A DNA stretch of 12,500 nt from Chromera velia. Lineage: Eukaryota; Sar; Chromeraceae. A program made the translations under genes and the position numbers. The DNA lies in NCBI GenBank assembly GCA_018398765.1, contig JAHBMJ010000698.1:14559-27058 (forward strand). The letters are read 5' to 3'. Of this stretch, positions 8,456 through 12,500 are shown piece by piece. Position 1 is the stretch's first letter. The number at the start of each line of letters is the position of its first letter. Below the pieces are notes generated by a model that saw only the letters and a program-made list of their open reading frames with translations, was not told the origin of the DNA and ran no database searches.

Positions 8456-9442
8456 GTATTGAGGAACATGGTGGGACCTCTGGTCGCTTTCGTTCCCAAC
8501 TTTGACAGCCCCCGTGCCGTGTACGCAAAGGGAAAAAAACTGAGGCTGAAGTGGGCAGGAGACATGATAAAGCAAGGAGTCTTCCAGGAGCTAGCGACTG
8601 GTCAAATCTGGTACCAACTAGATTCTGTGGGGGGGGGGGAAGGGGAAACTGTGGGAGGAATGGAGGGTTTTGGAGAAGATGAAATCCTACAGGAAAGCCG
8701 GAAGTCGGGGGGGGGCCAAGAAGCCACGAGTTTCAACAAATCTGATGACCAATCAACTTCACCAAACAAATCAGCAGCAAAGAGAGATGGAGGCAGAGGC
8801 GGCTGCCGTGATCCAAGCGGTTGTGCGTGGCCGTTTCTCTCGTGACAAACTGAAGAGCGAGAGAGACAGGGAGGTACGGGCAGCCGTCGTGATCCAAGCG
8901 GCTGTGCGTGGCCGTTTCTCTCGTGACAAACTGAAGAGCGAGAGAGACAGGGAGGTACGGGCAGCCGTCGTGATCCAAGCGGCTGTGCGTGGCCGTTTCT
9001 CTCGTGACAAACTGAAGAGAGAGAGAGAGACGGGGAGGTACGGGCAGCTGTCGTGATCCAAGCGGTTGTGCGTGGCCGTTTCTCTCGTGACAAACTGAAG
9101 AGAGAGAGAGACAGGGAGGTACGGGCAGCTGTCGTGATCCAAGCGGTTGTGCGTGGCCGTTTCTCTCGTGACAAACTGATGAGAGAGCGAGACAGGGAGA
9201 TGGGGGCAGGTGTCGTGATCCAAGCCGCTGTTCCCTTACTTCAGGAGTCCACCAGGGACGGGGGCACAGGATCGTCAGACTTTGCGGTCTCGGGGCTTGA
9301 TGATCCAGAAGGTTGCTCTGGAGCGGGGAAGATCGGCCAGGTCCAGAAGGGTCGGGGAAGGAGAAGGAGGATCATGGTAAACTGGTGGCAGAGCGTGCTG
9401 AAGCGCTTGTGCCCAGGGTGCTCTGTGCGCTCCCTTGACTGA
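8456..9442 (+). CDS. IQ-motif (calmodulin-binding) repeat protein, C-terminal exon(s), frame interrupted twice
   Basis: A good acceptor (pyrimidine-rich tract, CAATGCAG ending 8455) opens a frame beginning VLRNMVGPLVAFVPNFDSPR, an unrecognised globular-looking domain of about 58 residues. A Gly/Glu/Ser-rich linker follows. The second part, in another frame from about 8679, has five perfect IQ motifs (IQAVVRGRFSR and IQAAVRGRFSR; consensus IQxxxRGxxxR), each followed by a charged helix (DKLKSERDREVR) with a period of 27 residues. The tail, DGGTGSSDF to NWWQSVLKRL, ends at TGA 9440-9442. IQ motifs bind apo-calmodulin or related EF-hand proteins, so a calmodulin-responsive scaffold is a reasonable inference. 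The frame must shift by one base between 8626 and 8716 (two poly-G runs) and by two bases in a GA run near 9015-9030. This may reflect sequencing error, an intron at the first site, or a real pseudogene. The N-terminal exons are uncertain. Confidence 0.55.
8629..8639. repeat. Poly-G run of 11, candidate frameshift site
   Basis: Eleven consecutive G inside the presumed coding region. Together with nine G at 8707-8715, this is where the frame of the upstream domain must pass to the frame of the IQ repeats. Removing one G in either run would join them. Confidence 0.8.
8808..9235. repeat. Six tandem 81-bp units encoding IQ motifs
   Basis: The word GTGATCCAAG starts units at 8808, 8889, 8970, 9053, 9134 and 9215. 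Spacing is 81, 81, 83, 81 and 81. The 83 comes from one extra GA in the third unit. Units are nearly identical, implying recent expansion. The sixth keeps only its first about 20 bases before diverging, so it lacks the RG of the IQ core. Confidence 0.95.
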
Positions 9443-9790
9443 AGGAGGAGCGCTGTGCCGTGTGGCTCCCAAGGGGGGTGACGGCACTCAGTTTGCATGC
9501 ATGGGGGCAAAGGGCAAGGGAAAGTGGGGGGTGAGGGAAAGAAGCCTGAAGGACTGTTTTGCCAATGTATATGAAATCATTGTCTCCTCTTCTTTTCATC
9601 TTCCTTGCGATGCGTTCAGTTTCTCTCTGACACGCACTCAACAAGTCGATCCATCCATGCATTCATTTCTGCTTCTCAGTCTTTCATGACACTTGCTTGC
9701 CACACTCTTGCTCGTTGCAATCTTGTCGGTCGGCACTGTGTGACACTATCAGCGATCCCTTTTCCCTGTCGTTCTTGCGTTGAGACATTC
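9443..9790. other. 3' region of the IQ-repeat gene, no further gene seen
   Basis: Follows the TGA of the IQ protein. It contains a TGCATGCA octamer at 9494-9501. A plus-strand frame crossing 9605-10249 is open but Ser/Leu/Cys-rich, lacks any motif and runs through the duplicated noncoding segment below, so it is not called a gene. No clear polyadenylation signal was seen. Confidence 0.5.
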
Positions 9791-10685
9791 AGCTTTCTAT
9801 CTCCACGTGCGATAGAGGAGAGCAGAAAAAAAAAACTCTTACCTGACTTGTGCCTAGGACTTGTGCACGCCCTGGATTCGGTCAGGAACAGCTGCTTGCA
9901 AAGGCAAAGAAGACTGTCACAGCAAAAGGGTTGGCAAGTTGATAGAGTGATGAAAGGGAGGTGGGCAAGAAAAGAAGCCAGCACACATGCGAAAGAGACG
10001 ACAGAGATGGGGTGGGGATCTGTCCGTGTCGATGAGTGTGTGAAGCGTAGGGCTGTGTCATGTTGCCAGCAGCCATTGGCGTGCACGTCGATCTTTCACT
10101 TCACGTACAGCCAGGCAGCGGCAACTCACAAGACGGCTCACACTTGGTCAAATGCGTGTTCCTTGCTCAATTCCTCTTTGTTGCTTGCCTGTTTGTTATC
10201 CTTCAATGTCCTTCCCTCCCGCACACGCAAGCCATCGCACCGCTTGTGAAGCGATTGTTCGGTGGCAAGAATTTCCTTTATTTCTTCTCACATGTCCTTT
10301 GCCTTCTCCCTCCACGTGGATCCTCTCTGTGTCGGTGTCTTTTTTTCGCTCTCACACCATCATAGAGATCGAGTCGTTGCAGCTGTAAAGGAAAGCAGAA
10401 AAAGAATTCATGCCTGACTTGAATAATCACTTTAGTCAGGAATAACAGCGCACGGAGGAAAAGGAGACAGCCAAAGATGTGGCAGGTTGTTAGAGTGATG
10501 AATTTCAAAGGGTTGTGAGCAAGCAACCAAGCAAGGCTTAGCAAGCAAGCGTAAGCACGAGAGAGAAGCTAGAGAATAAAAAGGTAGGATAATGCCCTAT
10601 CTGTTTGACTATGCAGGGACCGCCAGGGAGTAGCATGCCAGTGGCGTTATATGAAGCAGCCATTGGTGTACACTTTGCTTCTCAT
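9791..10685. repeat. Diverged direct duplication, copies about 9791-10102 and 10355-10685
   Basis: Corresponding landmarks occur in the same order in both halves: a GATAGAG/CATAGAG word, AGCAGAAAAA at 9821 versus 10394, CCTGACTTG, GTCAGGAA with AACAG nearby, a GGCAnGTTGnTAGAGTGATGAA block, and AGCAGCCATTGG near 10068 versus 10655, followed by GTGCAC versus GTACAC. Between and around these the copies have drifted with indels. No protein is shared in frame. This is a segmental duplication or two copies of an unrecognised noncoding repeat. Confidence 0.7.
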
Positions 10686-11270
10686 TACTTCTTATTATTT
10701 GTATTGGTAATTTTATTTTAATTTAAACCTTGAATAAGCTTTGATTGTTGACTACAAAAAGAAAACAAACTTTTAATTTCAGTTTTAATTATTTATACTT
10801 AAATTAAAACTAGATTTGAAATAAAGAAAAAAACTTGATCAGGCTAATTTACTTTGTTTCATCATACACCATCGCCATCGGCCTATGAATAGGCGTCTAG
10901 CGTTCGTCAGCAACGCACGAGGCAGTTCAACTTTTTATATATAGACTGCCAGCCAGTGCTAGGAGCTCAGCTCCACCGGCTTAGTCATCCATCCATTCAT
11001 TCATTCAATGATATATATTTAAAAGAAGCTTTTAATTGGCAGAGAATAATAGAGAATTGATTCCTGAATTGATTCGCTTATTAACTAGCCTAAGTCTGGC
11101 ATCATCGTAAACCTGCGTATACTAATCAGTTAATCTGCCTAAATTTAGGCCTAGATTAAAGGCGTAGAACGAATGAACACTTAATATCTACAAATCAATA
11201 TAAAATCTAGTACAAAATAAATTGAAATTTTTAAAGAGTTTTTCAATGACTGGATAAGTGTAATTTTAGG
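10686..11270. other. AT-rich intergenic stretch with clustered hairpins
   Basis: There are no open frames of note. Short inverted repeats follow each other: GTTTTAATT/AATTAAAAC (10782-10810), GCCTAT/ATAGGC (10881-10894), GGCAGT/ACTGCC (10921-10950), GGAGCT/AGCTCC (10962-10974) and the palindrome at 11130-11159. CATC/CATT tetranucleotides lie near 10985-11009. It lies downstream of both converging genes. Confidence 0.6.
11130..11159. repeat. Bulged 30-base palindrome
   Basis: A perfect 14-base palindrome GCCTAAATTTAGGC (11137-11150) is embedded in a second arm pair TTAATCT (11130-11136) and AGATTAA (11153-11159), separated on one side by a 2-base bulge. Confidence 0.85.
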
Positions 11271-11481
11271 ATGAGTTTACAAGATATAAGCAGACTTTCT
11301 TCCAAGTGTTTGGGACAAATTCCACAACTCCTTGAACTCCATGTTTCGCCTCTATTCTACGCAGCAATTTCCGCGTGCAGTCATCGAACCTCACCCCCCG
11401 TGCAAATGCGCACTCAGTACACAATCTCCGTGGAATCATTTTACAAGAAAAATCGCGCTGTTCCTTTGATTAGAAAGCGAC

Positions 11482-12097
11482 TCATCTTTCCTTGGAAATC
11501 ATTTCTTTGGGAACGAAGTGCCTGAAGGAAGCAGAGTGATTCAAAATTCAAGGAAAAAACAACTCGTACTTCGGCAGCGAGAATGGTAACTCACCGGGCG
11601 CTGTGAAGAAGCACCTTTACTTTGTCGCGGTCCATCAGGTTCCTCGTGTGACTGATGGTCAGCAGCTGGCCGATCTCGTGCTGCTGATTGTACAAAGCCT
11701 CAAGGACTGCCCGGTAGTCGTCTGCGGTCTGCAGAAAGGCGCTGATTGATCAATTGCTTCGGAAAGATGCTTCGGAAAGGCGCAAACCCCATTTTAGCTG
11801 TGGTCGACCTTTTCCTCGAGGTCCCAATACCTGCAAGAATGTTGGATGGCCGCACAGTTTTTGGAGCACGCAGAACATAGGCGTCGTCTCAGCAGTGTGA
11901 CCAAAAACGGACCGTCGACGCAAATTCCGAGTATCTTCATCCATCAGCCTCCTTCCGGCAGGATGCTTGTTCACGTCATCGATGCGAAGATCGAGCTGAG
12001 GTTCGTCGGGCACCTCATTGTACAATCCTGAAAAAATGTGGATTTTTTCAATGTCGATTTCGGCCTCAGACGGCGTGAACAGCAGGAGTGAAACGGA
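11482..12097 (-). CDS. Uncharacterised multi-exon gene, C-terminal three exons (5' end unresolved)
   Basis: Minus-strand exons: 12097-11831 (89 codons, phase 0 at both ends), 11728-11595 (44 codons plus 2 bases) and 11521-11482 (ends TGA at 11484-11482). Introns are 11830-11729 (CAG|GTATTG to CTGCAG) and 11594-11522 (CCCG|GTGAGT, near-ideal donor, to CCTTCAG). Every join preserves the frame, giving about 146 residues. Exon one begins after GTACAG and reads SVSLLLFTPSEAEIDIEKIH, then NEVPDEPQLDLRIDDVNKHP and CVLQKLCGHPTFLQ. Exon two continues TADDYRAVLEALYNQQHEIG and NLMDRDKVKVLLHSAR. The last exon adds HFVPKEMISKER. Composition is soluble and probably helical, without a membrane segment or metal motif. 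I do not recognise the family. Frame preservation and the strong donor make a real gene likely. The last exon is the least certain and the start lies upstream. Confidence 0.6.
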
Positions 12098-12500
12098 CTG
12101 TACGTATCATCGCCAACGAACTGTTCTCCCAAGGCCACGACCAGACAGATGGCAAGAAGGCCTCCAAAAGTTGGCGAAAAGCGCATCTGCAGTCGCTGAC
12201 ACGAAAGGAATCGTCCGTTTCTCTTTTGATCGATCACTTCCCTGGCTCGAGGGCCGCAGTCGAGGGACCTTGACGAAAAGATTGCACTTCGAAGCCAGCC
12301 TGCCTGGGTCCGACAGGCCTCCGAATCGACGTGTGAAAATGGGAGCTTCTGGAGCAGTGCACGGTATCTGGAAAGTATTACAGGCTGTATGGGAGCTTCA
12401 TCCGGTCTTCCGTTCTGTTATTATTAATAATAAGGTTGCTCGTCTATGCGTGAACCACTGCCAATCTGTGTATTGATATTAATAACGATAGAGGCAGACT
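12098..12500. other. 5' side of the minus-strand gene; possible signal-peptide frame at 12186-12103 (-)
   Basis: On the minus strand an ATG at 12186-12184 opens MRFSPTFGGLLAICLVVALG, a textbook-looking signal peptide (one Arg, a hydrophobic core, small residues at the end), then EQFVGDDT. It runs toward the downstream exon but is one base out of frame with it at about 12103. The first exon could start here if another splice or an indel is involved, or the resemblance may be chance. Farther up lie a 16-base perfect palindrome TTATTATTAATAATAA (12418-12433) and no other support for coding. Confidence 0.35.

Noticed and set aside
8602-9223. Long minus-strand open frames (150 to 190 codons) across the IQ repeats
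   Set aside because: They are antisense shadows of the 81-bp repeat: their repeated segments arise from the same units, while the plus strand encodes exact IQ motifs.
8808-9235. CRISPR-like array
   Set aside because: The units are contiguous 81-bp coding repeats with no unique spacers, in a eukaryotic context.
9605-10249. 214-codon plus-strand open frame
   Set aside because: Ser/Leu/Cys-rich without motifs, and it crosses a duplicated segment whose second copy does not preserve the frame.
11271-11525. 84-codon plus-strand open frame
   Set aside because: No motif, and its end overlaps the probable last exon of the minus-strand gene.

Overview
This window is nuclear DNA from a eukaryote. The clearest gene is broken into eight exons by seven GT-AG introns of 227 to 330 bp, and the noncoding sequence is rich in microsatellites (CT, GT, GA, GGTC). 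Exons are fairly GC-rich, the standard code fits (TAA and TGA stops), and there is no bacterial operon structure. A unicellular eukaryote such as an alveolate alga (chromerid-like) is my guess from intron style and from the abundance of the octamer TGCATGCA. The sequence alone does not prove a lineage.

Layout. (1) 22-2825, plus strand: the last eight exons (310 complete codons) of dihydropyrimidine dehydrogenase, DPYD. They hold the second half of the FMN/pyrimidine-binding barrel and the C-terminal pair of [4Fe-4S] clusters. The N-terminal part (first Fe-S, FAD and NADPH domains and the active-site cysteine) lies upstream of the window. (2) 2826-about 7860: a long stretch with no convincing gene. 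It contains purine-rich and CT-rich DNA, an AT-rich block (about 4640-5700), a possible orphan coding patch near 5926-6112, several hairpins, and a cluster of inverted and direct repeats at 7432-7714. (3) About 8088-9442, plus strand: an unrecognised gene ending in six tandem 81-bp units, five of which encode a perfect IQ (calmodulin-binding) motif. Its frame is broken by one base near a poly-G run and restored by two bases in a GA run. (4) 9443-11270: no gene, but a diverged direct duplication (about 9791-10102 and 10355-10685) and then an AT-rich stretch full of short hairpins. (5) 12097-11482, minus strand: a previously unlabelled multi-exon gene. Two long exons join in phase across a 102-bp intron, and a short last exon ends in TGA. 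I do not recognise its family. It converges on the IQ-repeat gene.

The three genes show no shared pathway: DPYD degrades uracil and thymine, the IQ protein presumably binds calmodulin, and the third is unknown. The most unusual observations are the excess of TGCATGCA (six copies, two of them forming DPYD 3' splice sites), the GGTC microsatellite that makes a ladder of overlapping 5' splice sites in DPYD, and the self-cancelling frame breaks around the IQ repeats.
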